DNA from: Bacteroidetes bacterium GWF2_33_16
Lineage (GTDB): Bacteria; Bacteroidota; Bacteroidia; Bacteroidales; UBA12077
Reading direction: 5' to 3'
DNA length: 64,000 bases
Assembly: GCA_001768565.1 (NCBI GenBank)
Contig: MEOE01000019.1
Coordinates: forward strand, 238 to 64,237
The notes beneath the pieces were generated by a model. The model did not search any database, was not told the origin of the DNA, and saw nothing but the letters and a program-made list of their open reading frames with translations. A program made the position numbers and the translations under genes. Shown here one piece after another: positions 37,032 to 46,000 of the stretch; the stretch's first letter is position 1; the number at the start of each line of letters is the position of its first letter.

Positions 37032-39875
37032 TTATTTATTAAGAAACTTCGATATTTTATTCAAAAGCAGATTAATCTCAATGGGCTTAATTATATAATC
37101 ATCATATCCCAGGTCGATTATTTCCTGTCGGTCGGTTTCCATTGCATATGCCGTTTGTGCAATAATGGGTATTTGTATTCCTTTAAGTTTTAATTGTTTC
37201 AAAGCTTCATGTCCATTTAAAATAGGCATTTGAATATCCATTAAAATCAGATCAAAGTCCGGTGTTTTATCAACATTATCGAGAACTTCTTTACCATCTT
37301 TAGCCCAGGTTATTTGAGCATTGGTTCTTTCAAGTACTGCTTCTAGAAACTTAAAATTAGTAACAGCATCTTCAGCTATTAAGATTCGTTTATTTTTCCA
37401 ATTATTCTGTGATATTATGTCTGGTTTTGCATCCTGTTCTGTACTAATTTTTGCTGAATCTTCAAACGGTATCGAAAAATAAAACGAAGAACCAACTCCT
37501 GTTTCTGATTCAAACCACATTTTACCCCCAAGATTCTCAATTAATTTTTTAGAAATAGATAGCCCTAATCCGGTTCCCCCATATTTCCTTGTATCAGATT
37601 CATCGGCCTGTCTGAAGGGTTTTACAACAAAAGGTTTTTTCTCTTCTGGAATGCCAATGCCGGTGTCTTTTACAAAGCAAATTAAGGTTGACTCCTGCGT
37701 ATAATAACCAAATTCAATTTTTCCTTGTTCAGTAAATTTTAGAGAGTTATCGAGCAAGTGCGAAAAAACTTGTTTAAATCTTTTGGGATCTGTATTTACT
37801 ATAAAATCTTTATTGGGAAAACCTTTTTTAGCATATAAACGAATGTTTTTTATTTCATTCGATTTCTTATGTTCCTCGAAACTCATTAATAGTTCATCGA
37901 TTATTGTATTGATATTCGTATTTATTTTATTAATTGATAATTGCTCCGCTTCAAGTTTCGATACATCAATAATATCATCAATAATAGTAAGTAAATTATA
38001 AGCACTTTTATCAATTATATTTAAATATTCAATCCTGTCCTCCACAGGAAGACTTGGATTTTTAATTAAAGTTGAAAAACCAATAATGGCATTCATTGGG
38101 GTACGAATTTCGTGCGACATATTGGTTAAAAACGAGGTTTTTAATCTATCGGATTCCTCTGCTCTTAATTTTGCTTCACTTAAAGATTGTTCGGTTAATT
38201 TCTGTTGTGAGATATCTCTATAAATGATATAAGTTCCTATTTTACCCTGTTTATTAATGATTGGTGTTGCAAGAATAGACACATAAATTCTTTTACCATC
38301 CTTGCACATCCTTATAGTTTCAATAGATACATTTGAGCCGCTTTCGGTTCGCTGAAAATTTTCTTTTGCCTCATCTATAAGTTCCGGTGGAACAATAAAA
38401 TCATCAACATTTTTATGATGAATTTCAGTTTTTGTAAAACCAAATAATTTTGTAAATTCTTTGTTAACCCGAATAACATTCCCACTATTTCCTGTTAAAA
38501 CAATTGCTTCTGGAGCACTTTCGAAAAGACCCTCGAAATATACCTCTTCCTCAATTTTCAATAATTGAGTCTTCTTCATTTCTCTCACCATATTATTAGC
38601 CGAGTTGGCAAGTGATTTAAATTCAGAAAAATAAATTTTCTTTTCATCAATTAAGATAAAATCATGCGAGGCCTTCTTAAAAAAATGTAGAAACGATTCA
38701 ATGCTACTATTTGCTTTTTTGGATATATAAAATGAAAAAAATGACAATAGAAAGAGGATAGTCAACAAAACTGAAAGAATAATAATTATATCTTTCTGGA
38801 TGGTTTTTATTAATGTGTCTTTATACTGCTTTAGTGTTGAATCAATTTCGTCTGTATATACTCCTGCACCCACCATCCATTGCCATTCAGGGATTCCTTT
38901 AACAAAAGACATTTTTTTGGTAATTTCTGTGGTCGTAAGTTTTCTCCAGGAGTAATAAATATAATCACCTTCGGGATTTTTAACAGCATTTCTTTCTTCT
39001 TGTATTACTTTAACTCCGGTTGGATCTTCAAGCTCCCATAAGTTCTTATTAATTGCTACAAGAGCACCATCAGTGATCAGAGCATCACCATTATATGTAT
39101 TTATAAAAATGTAACCCTCTTTTCCATACCGTATTTTCGAAATCCTATCGAGAACATCTTTCTGAACATCCTTAGTAAAATCATCAATATACTCTCCTGT
39201 TCCGATGTACCAATCATAAGGAGTAAATAACTTGACATAAGATATTTTTTGTGCAGATTGATTTTCTTTTCCTGGTTTTTTCCAATAGCCATGACAAAAC
39301 CCCTCGCCATATGTTTTAACTACAGATATTTCATCACGAACAATAAAATTACCCATATCGTCCTGTAAATCGAAAAGATTTTTTCCTTCGCTCGAAATTT
39401 CTCCCGGATATAATATTTCAATGCCGGTAAGTGATCCGATAAAATAATAGCCTCTTCCATTATTAAATCTTATTGGACGAAGAGCATCAATTATTAGTTT
39501 CTTGATTTCGGCCTGACTTTTTTGATTTTTATTCTCATTATATAGGTTTTGGGCAATGCTAAACCCTTCGTAAGTTCTGTTTTTTAAAAGTTCTTTTAAA
39601 GCATTATCAGTTTGATGCCTCCTATAATTAATAAAATCTATTGCATCAAGAGTCTCCTTTTTTATAAACTTTTTCTGGGTTTCCAGATAGTCTTGTTGTA
39701 CACGATGGCTCTCTTCTTTATATGCTGTATACTTCTGAAAAATCCAAAAATAGCCTATAACAAGAAAAAAAAGCACAACTAAAAAATAAGTTTCGAACAG
39801 TAAAACGCCTACTAATTTTCGTTCTTTACCAGAAAATAATCTGAAATATTTGAAATTTGGCTTTTTGGCTTTCAT
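37032..39875 (-). CDS. Hybrid sensor histidine kinase (Cache, PAS, HisKA, HATPase, receiver)
   Basis: This membrane sensor has 947 residues. A helix at about 22-45 leads into a sensor of two similar Cache halves (GRGYYFIGSLTGIEILYPG and GKEGYIFINTYNGDALI; each followed by a W-x-x-G-G/A pattern: DWYIGTGEYID and EWQWMVGAGVYTDE). A second helix lies near 371. A PAS follows at about 455-570, then HisKA with H588 (SHEIRTPMNAIIGF), HATPase_c with KYGGTGLGLSI, and a receiver with D880 (LMDIQMPIL). Phosphate would pass from H588 to D880 and then to an unlinked partner. Repeated small-molecule Cache modules of this kind often bind organic acids; the ligand is not known. Confidence 0.93.
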   Translation of the reverse strand: MKAKKPNFKYFRLFSGKERKLVGVLLFETYFLVVLFFLVIGYFWIFQKYTAYKEESHRVQQDYLETQKKFIKKETLDAIDFINYRRHQTDNALKELLKNRTYEGFSIAQNLYNENKNQKSQAEIKKLIIDALRPIRFNNGRGYYFIGSLTGIEILYPGEISSEGKNLFDLQDDMGNFIVRDEISVVKTYGEGFCHGYWKKPGKENQSAQKISYVKLFTPYDWYIGTGEYIDDFTKDVQKDVLDRISKIRYGKEGYIFINTYNGDALITDGALVAINKNLWELEDPTGVKVIQEERNAVKNPEGDYIYYSWRKLTTTEITKKMSFVKGIPEWQWMVGAGVYTDEIDSTLKQYKDTLIKTIQKDIIIILSVLLTILFLLSFFSFYISKKANSSIESFLHFFKKASHDFILIDEKKIYFSEFKSLANSANNMVREMKKTQLLKIEEEVYFEGLFESAPEAIVLTGNSGNVIRVNKEFTKLFGFTKTEIHHKNVDDFIVPPELIDEAKENFQRTESGSNVSIETIRMCKDGKRIYVSILATPIINKQGKIGTYIIYRDISQQKLTEQSLSEAKLRAEESDRLKTSFLTNMSHEIRTPMNAIIGFSTLIKNPSLPVEDRIEYLNIIDKSAYNLLTIIDDIIDVSKLEAEQLSINKINTNINTIIDELLMSFEEHKKSNEIKNIRLYAKKGFPNKDFIVNTDPKRFKQVFSHLLDNSLKFTEQGKIEFGYYTQESTLICFVKDTGIGIPEEKKPFVVKPFRQADESDTRKYGGTGLGLSISKKLIENLGGKMWFESETGVGSSFYFSIPFEDSAKISTEQDAKPDIISQNNWKNKRILIAEDAVTNFKFLEAVLERTNAQITWAKDGKEVLDNVDKTPDFDLILMDIQMPILNGHEALKQLKLKGIQIPIIAQTAYAMETDRQEIIDLGYDDYIIKPIEINLLLNKISKFLNK

Positions 39876-39974
39876 AGTTTAAATCAAAGTTCAATAATAG
39901 GGATAATTATTTACTTTCTGAAAATGAATACTAAAAAAGTAAATAGTATTTTATAACCAAATGGTTTTCTTAAA

Positions 39975-40005
39975 TTTGATGCGTAAAAATGACAATATAA
40001 ATTTG
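39975..40005 (+). promoter_or_regulatory. Consensus Bacteroidota promoter for the efflux adaptor gene
   Basis: TTTG at 39975-39978, 19 bases, then TAAATTTG at 39998-40005: an exact match to TTTG-N19-TAnnTTTG. The ATG at 40056 leaves a leader of roughly 45 bases. This is the best promoter match I found. Confidence 0.7.
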
Positions 40006-40055
40006 TATAAATTTACAAAATAGGTAGAACAAAGTAAATTTCTAATCGAAATACA

Positions 40056-41372
40056 ATGAAAAACAATAAATTACTTCAATATCTGATAATTGCAGCAGTA
40101 TTATTAATTATAGTTGCTGTAATAGGTAAAAAGGCTGGTTGGTTTGGTGGCGAAGTTTTAATAAAAGTGAGTGTAGAAAAACCGGAAAAGAGAGAGATTA
40201 ATGAATTGGTGACAGCAAGTGGTAAGGTACAACCTGAAACGGAAGTGAAAATATCACCTGATGTTTCTGGTGAAATTGTTGAGCTAAATATTGCTGAGGG
40301 AGATGATGTTCAAAAAGGAGATTTATTGCTTAAAATAAAACCCGATATTTATTTGTCGGCTGTAGATCGCACAAGAGCTTCAGTTAATTCTACCAAAGCC
40401 AACTATGCAAACTCGCAATCAATGTTAGAACAGGTTGTAAGCAAACATAACCAAACCCAAAAATCATTTGAACGAAGCAAAATACTTTGGGAACAAAAAA
40501 CTATTTCAGAAGCAGATTATGAGGCAGCTCTTTCAGCATTCGAAATGATACAGTCTGAACTTGAAGCAGCAAAGAAGTCGGTTGAAGCAGCTAAATATGC
40601 AGTGCAAAGTGCTGATGCTACCTTAAAAGAGGCCGAAGAGAATCTGAAAAAAACTACGATATATGCTCCCATGAGTGGAACAATTTCAAAGTTAAATGTA
40701 GAAAAGGGAGAACGTGTTGTGGGAACAATGCAAATGCCCGGAACTGAGATACTTCGAATCGCAGACCTCAATCGAATGGAAGTAAAAGTAGAAGTAAACG
40801 AAAATGATATCATTAAGGTTAAACTTAATGACACTGCATTTATTGAGATTGATGCATATTTGGGGGAATCTTTTAAGGGGATTGTTACTGAAATAGCCAA
40901 TTCTGCAAATGTTTCAGGAATGTCAGTTGATCAGGTTACCAGCTTTGATGTAAAGGTGTTGTTATTAAAAGAATCATACGAACATCTAAAAAATAAAGGC
41001 AAATTAAATCCTTTTCGCCCCGGAATGTCTGCTTCGGTTGATATTCAAACAAATACCAAACAAGGTATTTTAACAATTCCTATTCAGGCTGTTACCACAA
41101 GAGTTGATTCGGTTGAGATAAAAGGAGAAATGCAGCTTGAAAAATCAAACAACGAAGCCAAAGAAATGGTGTTTGTTATTGCTGGTGATTCAGTTGTTTT
41201 ACAACCTGTTAAAACGGGTATTCAGGACAATAAATATATTGAGATAGTTTCAGGTCTAAGCCCAGAAGATCAAGTTGTAATAGCTCCATATAGTGCCATT
41301 TCGCGGAAACTTAAGAAAGGCTCAAAAGTTACCATAGTTGATAAGGACAAATTATTCGAAGAAAAAGACTAA
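40056..41372 (+). CDS. HlyD/MacA-type efflux periplasmic adaptor protein
   Basis: Adaptors of this type bridge an inner-membrane transporter and an outer-membrane TolC channel. The 438-residue protein has a membrane anchor (about 8-26), a biotinyl-lipoyl half-motif (GKVQPETEVKISPDVSGEIVEL at 58-80), a long Ala-rich coiled-coil hairpin (about 105-205), the second half-motif (IYAPMSGTISKLNVEKGERV) and a beta-barrel and membrane-proximal domain after it. It resembles MacA more than RND adaptors, but no ABC transporter (MacB) or TolC gene is within this window. A consensus promoter stands before it, and tsaB follows 35 bp later. Confidence 0.88.
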   Translation: MKNNKLLQYLIIAAVLLIIVAVIGKKAGWFGGEVLIKVSVEKPEKREINELVTASGKVQPETEVKISPDVSGEIVELNIAEGDDVQKGDLLLKIKPDIYLSAVDRTRASVNSTKANYANSQSMLEQVVSKHNQTQKSFERSKILWEQKTISEADYEAALSAFEMIQSELEAAKKSVEAAKYAVQSADATLKEAEENLKKTTIYAPMSGTISKLNVEKGERVVGTMQMPGTEILRIADLNRMEVKVEVNENDIIKVKLNDTAFIEIDAYLGESFKGIVTEIANSANVSGMSVDQVTSFDVKVLLLKESYEHLKNKGKLNPFRPGMSASVDIQTNTKQGILTIPIQAVTTRVDSVEIKGEMQLEKSNNEAKEMVFVIAGDSVVLQPVKTGIQDNKYIEIVSGLSPEDQVVIAPYSAISRKLKKGSKVTIVDKDKLFEEKD

Positions 41373-41407
41373 TTTCGACTCGTTAAAACAATGAAGAGCT
41401 TTAATTT

Positions 41408-42124
41408 ATGGCATTAATTCTTACAATTGAAACATCTACCCGAGTTTGTTCTGTTGCCCTTTCTGACAACGGAAAGATCATTAGTAAAAAAGAGAGTAAT
41501 GATGAAAAATCACATGCAAAATTACTTACTCTTTTTATTGATGATGTGCTAAAAGAATCATCTGTTAATTATAATCAACTAGATGCAATTGCAGTAAGCA
41601 AAGGACCAGGTTCGTATACAGGTTTGCGTATTGGCGTTTCTGTCGCAAAGGGATTATGCTATGCTCTTGACAAACCATTAATAGCAATTAATACTCTTCA
41701 GTTAATGTGTTTTGGCGTAATTCGCAGAGTTAGTTTGGGAGATCTTCAATTAGATGGATTCTCCGATGCAATTTTAGTACCAATGATTGATGCAAGAAGA
41801 ATGGAGGTTTATACCGCTTTATATAATTCTAAAGCCGAGAAGATAAGGGATGTAACTGCCGAAATTATAACTGAAAATTCATTTTATGAATTGCTCAAAA
41901 TAAAAAAACTAATATGCTTTGGTGATGGAGCACAAAAGGCAAAAGAAGTAATTGAGCATTCAAACCTTATCTATATTGCAGATGTTACTCCATTAGCAAT
42001 TGATATGGTAACTTTGTCTGATATAGCCTTTAGTCAGCAACATTTCGAAAACACCGCTTACTTTGAGCCATTTTACCTTAAAGATTTCGTTGCTACTATT
42101 CCCAAAAAGAATATCTTTAGTTAA
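41408..42124 (+). CDS. tsaB: tRNA N6-threonylcarbamoyladenosine biosynthesis protein TsaB
   Basis: TsaB supports TsaD and TsaE in adding threonylcarbamoyl to A37 of ANN-decoding tRNAs. The 238-residue protein has the ASKHA-type start LTIETSTRVCSVAL and the signature SKGPGSYTGLRIGVSVAKGLCYAL at about 65-88. It lacks the metal-binding histidine pair of TsaD, as is usual for TsaB. Followed by DUF3108 (39 bp) on the same strand; these with the adaptor likely form one transcript. Confidence 0.95.
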   Translation: MALILTIETSTRVCSVALSDNGKIISKKESNDEKSHAKLLTLFIDDVLKESSVNYNQLDAIAVSKGPGSYTGLRIGVSVAKGLCYALDKPLIAINTLQLMCFGVIRRVSLGDLQLDGFSDAILVPMIDARRMEVYTALYNSKAEKIRDVTAEIITENSFYELLKIKKLICFGDGAQKAKEVIEHSNLIYIADVTPLAIDMVTLSDIAFSQQHFENTAYFEPFYLKDFVATIPKKNIFS

Positions 42125-42163
42125 TTTGCATACAATTTGTTTTAATTGTTTTAAACAATTTTA

Positions 42164-42943
42164 ATGAAGAAAGTTATAAAAATAGGTATACTGGTTTTAT
42201 TTATAAGCTTGGTAACAAAACCCATCGGAAGCCAGAATAATGCTTCGAAAAGCGCTTTTATACCAGGAGAAACATTAAAGTATATTGCGTATTTTGGACT
42301 AATAAATGCAGGAACAGCCACCTTGCATATAAAGGACTCGGTTTACCTGGGGGAAAATGTTTTTCATGCAATAGCAGAAGCTAAAACCATTGGACTTGCA
42401 AATAAATTATATAAAGTACGCGATATTTACGAAAGCCTTTTTGATACTTTATCTGGACTGCCTTATTTCTCTATTCGCAACATAAGAGAAGGAGGGTATA
42501 AATATTATAATGAGGTTCAGTTTTTTCACGATGAGAATAAGTTAATTAGCAAAAAATCGGGCGAAAAAGATGTTCCTGAGAATATTCTCGATATGCTTTC
42601 GGCATTTTATTATATGCGAAATGCAATGTTTAATAAAATTAAAAAAGTTGGCGATGCTGTAGTTTTAGATACTTATTTTGCCGACGAAATTTTCCCTTTA
42701 AAAATGAGATATGTTGGCGATGAAAAAGTAAAAACAAAAATGGGGAAATTTATAGCTATGAAATTTTCTCCTGTAGTTGAGCCAGGAAGAGTTTTTGACT
42801 CGGAAGATGATGTTACCATATGGATTTCAAAAGACAAGAATTATATCCCATTGCAAATAAGGATTGATCTAGTTATAGGATCCATTAAATGTGATTTGAT
42901 TGAATATTCTGGATTAAAACATGAGTTGGTTCAAATAAAATAG
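42164..42943 (+). CDS. DUF3108 domain protein, exported
   Basis: The protein (259 residues) has an N-terminal signal peptide (cut near residue 23, after IGS) and a beta-rich body that matches DUF3108: GETLKYIAYFGLINAGTATLHI at the start and a VTIWISKDKNYIPLQIRIDL-type ending. Similar proteins are periplasmic, with a lipocalin-like predicted fold, and their role is not known. The position between tsaB and efp is probably operonic with tsaB only, because a promoter box stands before efp. Confidence 0.85.
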   Translation: MKKVIKIGILVLFISLVTKPIGSQNNASKSAFIPGETLKYIAYFGLINAGTATLHIKDSVYLGENVFHAIAEAKTIGLANKLYKVRDIYESLFDTLSGLPYFSIRNIREGGYKYYNEVQFFHDENKLISKKSGEKDVPENILDMLSAFYYMRNAMFNKIKKVGDAVVLDTYFADEIFPLKMRYVGDEKVKTKMGKFIAMKFSPVVEPGRVFDSEDDVTIWISKDKNYIPLQIRIDLVIGSIKCDLIEYSGLKHELVQIK

Positions 42944-43006
42944 TAAGTACTAAAAAAAAATATTGCAAATTGCTTTTTTTTAGATAGTTATTTTAATGAT
43001 TTACAC

Positions 43007-43014
43007 TATTTTTG
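43007..43014 (+). promoter_or_regulatory. Candidate -7 promoter element for efp
   Basis: TATTTTTG matches TAnnTTTG, 31 bases before the efp ATG. No TTTG is found at the expected upstream spacing. Confidence 0.5.
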
Positions 43015-43044
43015 CATCCTAAAATTGTAAAAAAATAATTTTTT

Positions 43045-43611
43045 ATGGCAACAACAGCAGACTTTAAAAACGGATTATGTTTAGAGTATAATAATGATTT
43101 ATATACGATTGTTCAGTTTCAGCATGTTAAACCCGGTAAAGGAGCAGCTTTTGTAAGAACAAAGCTAAAAAACCTAAAAACAGGTAAGGTTATTGAGAAT
43201 ACTTTTAATGCCGGAGTTAAAATCAATGTTCAGCGAATTGAACGTCGCCCATATCAGTTCCTTTATACTGATGATCTAGGGTATCATTTTATGCATCTCG
43301 AAACATTTGAACAGGTTTCGTTCGATAAAGAGTTAATTAATGCTCCCGATTTATTAAAAGAAGGACAAAGCGTTGAAGTTGTTTATCATGCAGATACAGA
43401 AACTCCTTTATATTGCGAGTTACCCCCTTTTGTTGAGCTAGAGGTAACATATACCGAACCCGGACTAAAAGGAGATACGGCATCTAGTAATACACTTAAA
43501 CCAGCCACAGTTGATACTGGAGCAACAGTAATGGTTCCTCTTTTTATTGTTACCGGAGAAAAGATAAAAGTTGATACACGCGATAAGTCATATAGCGAAA
43601 GAGTGAAATAA
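43045..43611 (+). CDS. efp: Elongation factor P
   Basis: EF-P relieves ribosome stalling at consecutive prolines. The 188-residue protein has all three beta domains. The tip loop reads KPGKGAA with K32 at the site that is beta-lysylated in E. coli (K34) and is Arg in the EarP type, so a lysine-modifying or unmodified form is expected. No EpmA, EpmB or EarP gene is seen here. Interestingly, a homologue of deoxyhypusine synthase, the enzyme that modifies the eukaryotic counterpart eIF5A, lies 1.4 kb away on the other strand. Confidence 0.97.
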   Translation: MATTADFKNGLCLEYNNDLYTIVQFQHVKPGKGAAFVRTKLKNLKTGKVIENTFNAGVKINVQRIERRPYQFLYTDDLGYHFMHLETFEQVSFDKELINAPDLLKEGQSVEVVYHADTETPLYCELPPFVELEVTYTEPGLKGDTASSNTLKPATVDTGATVMVPLFIVTGEKIKVDTRDKSYSERVK

Positions 43612-43674
43612 TATTTTCATTTAATTAGTATTTTTTATATATTTATTCAGAATACAAATTAAAGCTTCTGAAAA

Positions 43675-44913
43675 ATGGATATTTCGAGCAAAGCATCAAT
43701 AAACAGATTAAAGCTTTCAACATTTAAGCTAAATACATTGCTTGCTATTACCAAAGCGATAAACGCAAATCTTTCAACTGATGAATTGCTTAAAAGCTAT
43801 GAGAAAATCCTTAAAGAAGATTTAAATATTGGCAAAATCCTGATTTTTAAATTTGATAAAACATGGCATCTCATTTTAAGCTCAGGATGTTCTGACGAAA
43901 TTATTGAACAAATAAGTGTAGAAAAGGACCTGATTGAGCATAAAGAAATTTCTTTTATAACAGCCTCTCCAAATCCATCACTTCGGGTATTTGATAATAT
44001 AATACCTGTTTTTAACAATAATGTTCCTATCGCATTTGTGTTAATTGGCGATATTGAGGAGGAAAGTGAAGGCGTAAGCCCTACAATAAAACATTTGCAT
44101 TTTATTCAAACTTTATCAAATATTATTATTGTTGCTATCGAGAATATTCGATTGTATAAAGAGTCGTTACGCCAGGAAGCCCTAAAAAAGGAGCTTGAGC
44201 TTGCAAAAAAAATGCAGGCTATGCTTATTCCTGAAAACGACCTTTTACCTCATAATGATAAAATATTTGTATCAACTTTTTATCATCCTCACCTCGAGGT
44301 TGGTGGTGATTATTATGATTTTATTAAACTAAGTGAGGATGAGTTTGGATTTTGTATAGCTGATGTTTCAGGAAAAGGAATCTCTGCTGCACTTCTAATG
44401 TCTAATTTTCAAGCTAATTTGCAGGCTCTTTTTACTTCTGGTGCAAGCTTACCGGATTTATTAAAAAAACTGAACGAGCGTGTTATGGCCAGTGCAAAGG
44501 GAGAAAAGTTTATAACCTTGTTTATTGGAAAATACAGCTACAAAACAAACAGACTGGATTACGTAAATGCAGGACATAATCAACCCTTGTTTTATAAAGT
44601 TAAAGATAAAGAGCTTGTCTTTTTAAGCGAAGGATGTGTTGGAATGGGAATGCTCGATGAAATTCCTGGTATTATTCAAGGGTCAATAATTATTGATCAA
44701 AGATCCAAACTTTTTTGCTATACAGATGGATTGGTAGAGCTTACTGACGAAGATGGAGTTACTTTTGGAACCGAAGAGGTTGAGAAATGTCTCACAAACG
44801 AAGACGAAATAGATCAAAATATTAATGGAATAATTAAAAGCCAGAAAATTCTTGAAGGGAGCATTGCTATTTTCGACGATATTTCTATTATTGGAATTGA
44901 GTTCTATTCCTAG
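43675..44913 (+). CDS. GAF-domain SpoIIE-type protein phosphatase (PP2C family)
   Basis: The first about 165 of 412 residues resemble a GAF module (TFKLNTLLAITKAINANLSTDELL). A short coiled coil (EALKKELELAKKMQAMLIPE) leads to a SpoIIE/PP2C domain: metal-binding VGGDYYDF, CIADVSGKGISAALLMS, NAGHNQPL and CYTDGLVEL are all there. Such enzymes dephosphorylate anti-anti-sigma factors or other Ser/Thr proteins. No STAS, anti-sigma or sigma gene is adjacent, so its target is elsewhere. It is soluble and follows efp by 63 bp. A bidirectional terminator ends it. Confidence 0.92.
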   Translation: MDISSKASINRLKLSTFKLNTLLAITKAINANLSTDELLKSYEKILKEDLNIGKILIFKFDKTWHLILSSGCSDEIIEQISVEKDLIEHKEISFITASPNPSLRVFDNIIPVFNNNVPIAFVLIGDIEEESEGVSPTIKHLHFIQTLSNIIIVAIENIRLYKESLRQEALKKELELAKKMQAMLIPENDLLPHNDKIFVSTFYHPHLEVGGDYYDFIKLSEDEFGFCIADVSGKGISAALLMSNFQANLQALFTSGASLPDLLKKLNERVMASAKGEKFITLFIGKYSYKTNRLDYVNAGHNQPLFYKVKDKELVFLSEGCVGMGMLDEIPGIIQGSIIIDQRSKLFCYTDGLVELTDEDGVTFGTEEVEKCLTNEDEIDQNINGIIKSQKILEGSIAIFDDISIIGIEFYS

Positions 44914-44921
44914 AATAAAAC

Positions 44922-44954
44922 AAAAAAGACCCCAAAAAACAAGGGTCTTTTTTT
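44922..44954. terminator. Bidirectional terminator between the SpoIIE gene and the polyamine operon
   Basis: An 11-bp stem (AAAAAAGACCC, arms 44922-44932 and 44943-44953) with a 10-base loop lies 9 bp after one gene and 18 bp from the other. A- and T-runs on both sides allow it to work in both directions. Confidence 0.85.
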
Positions 44955-44971
44955 ATAGTATTTTTCTTATT

Positions 44972-45946
44972 TTACCAGTTTAGCAGCCAGGCAAAAATTA
45001 ACGGAGCAACAATCGTGGCATCCGATTCAACAATATATTTTGGCGTATTAATATCCAACTTTCCCCAGGTAATTTTTTCATTTGGCACCGCACCTGAATA
45101 TGAACCATAACTAGTTGTAGAATCAGAAATCTGGCAGAAATAGCTCCAGAAAGGAATTTCATGCATTTCCATATCCTGGTAAAGCATTGGTACAACACAA
45201 ATAGGGAAATCGCCGGCAATACCACCACCAATCTGAAAAAATCCAACGCCTTTTCCTCCTGAATTTTTAATGTACCAATCAGCAAGTGTTGTCATGTACT
45301 CAATACCTGATTTCATGGTTGAGGGTTTAAGATCGCCTTTAATACAATATGAAGCAAAAATATTACCCATGGTGCTGTCTTCCCATCCAGGTACTATAAT
45401 TGGCAGGTTTTTCTCTGCTGCAGCTATCATCCACGAGTTTTTGGGATCTATTTCGTAATATTGCTCCAAAACTCCCGAAAGAATCATTTTATACATATAT
45501 TCATGTGGGAAATATCTTTCTCCTTTATCATTGGCTTCTTTCCACAATTTGTAAATATGTTTTTGCAATCTTCTGAATGCTTCTTCTTCGGGAATGCAGG
45601 TATCTGTTACTCTGTTTAATCCTTTTTCCAATAGCTCCCATTCTTGTTCTGGTGTAAGGTCTCGATAGTTTGGAACTCTTTTGTAATGACTATGAGCAAC
45701 AAGATTCATTAAATCCTCTTCGAGATTTGCTCCTGTACACGAAATAATTTGTACTTTATCCTGACGAATCATTTCGGCCAAACTTTTTCCCAATTCCGCC
45801 GTACTCATTGCTCCAGCTAAGGTAATCATCATTTTTCCACCCTCGGCAAGATGGGTCTCATATCCTTTGGCTGCATCTTTTAATGCGGCTGAGTTAAAAT
45901 GCAAATAATGATCTTCGATAAATTGAGATATTGTATTTCTTTTCAT
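44972..45946 (-). CDS. Deoxyhypusine-synthase-like protein (candidate homospermidine synthase)
   Basis: The 324-residue protein is a DHS-family enzyme: NAD-site segments LAGAMSTAELGKSLAEMI and CTGANLEED, the FFQIGGGIAGDFP motif, and near the end TWGKLDI with K296, which aligns with the catalytic lysine of human DHS (K329). DHS moves the aminobutyl group of spermidine to eIF5A; bacterial relatives can transfer it to putrescine to make homospermidine. It is the last gene after arginine decarboxylase and agmatinase, whose product is putrescine, so a polyamine synthase role is favoured. Modification of EF-P is a remote alternative. The family assignment is firm; the reaction is inferred. Confidence 0.88.
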   Translation of the reverse strand: MKRNTISQFIEDHYLHFNSAALKDAAKGYETHLAEGGKMMITLAGAMSTAELGKSLAEMIRQDKVQIISCTGANLEEDLMNLVAHSHYKRVPNYRDLTPEQEWELLEKGLNRVTDTCIPEEEAFRRLQKHIYKLWKEANDKGERYFPHEYMYKMILSGVLEQYYEIDPKNSWMIAAAEKNLPIIVPGWEDSTMGNIFASYCIKGDLKPSTMKSGIEYMTTLADWYIKNSGGKGVGFFQIGGGIAGDFPICVVPMLYQDMEMHEIPFWSYFCQISDSTTSYGSYSGAVPNEKITWGKLDINTPKYIVESDATIVAPLIFAWLLNW

Positions 45947-46000
45947 ATTTAATAAGTTTTAAATTGTTCTTAGCCCCAAAAATACTTTGTGGTTAATTGG

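Noticed and set aside
40056-42943. A tripartite MacAB-TolC efflux operon
   Set aside because: Only the adaptor is present; the neighbours are tsaB and a DUF3108 gene, so no pump can be assigned here.
44972-45946. Calling the DHS homologue a true deoxyhypusine synthase for EF-P
   Set aside because: The operon supplies putrescine, and bacterial DHS relatives are not known to modify EF-P; I keep this only as a testable idea.
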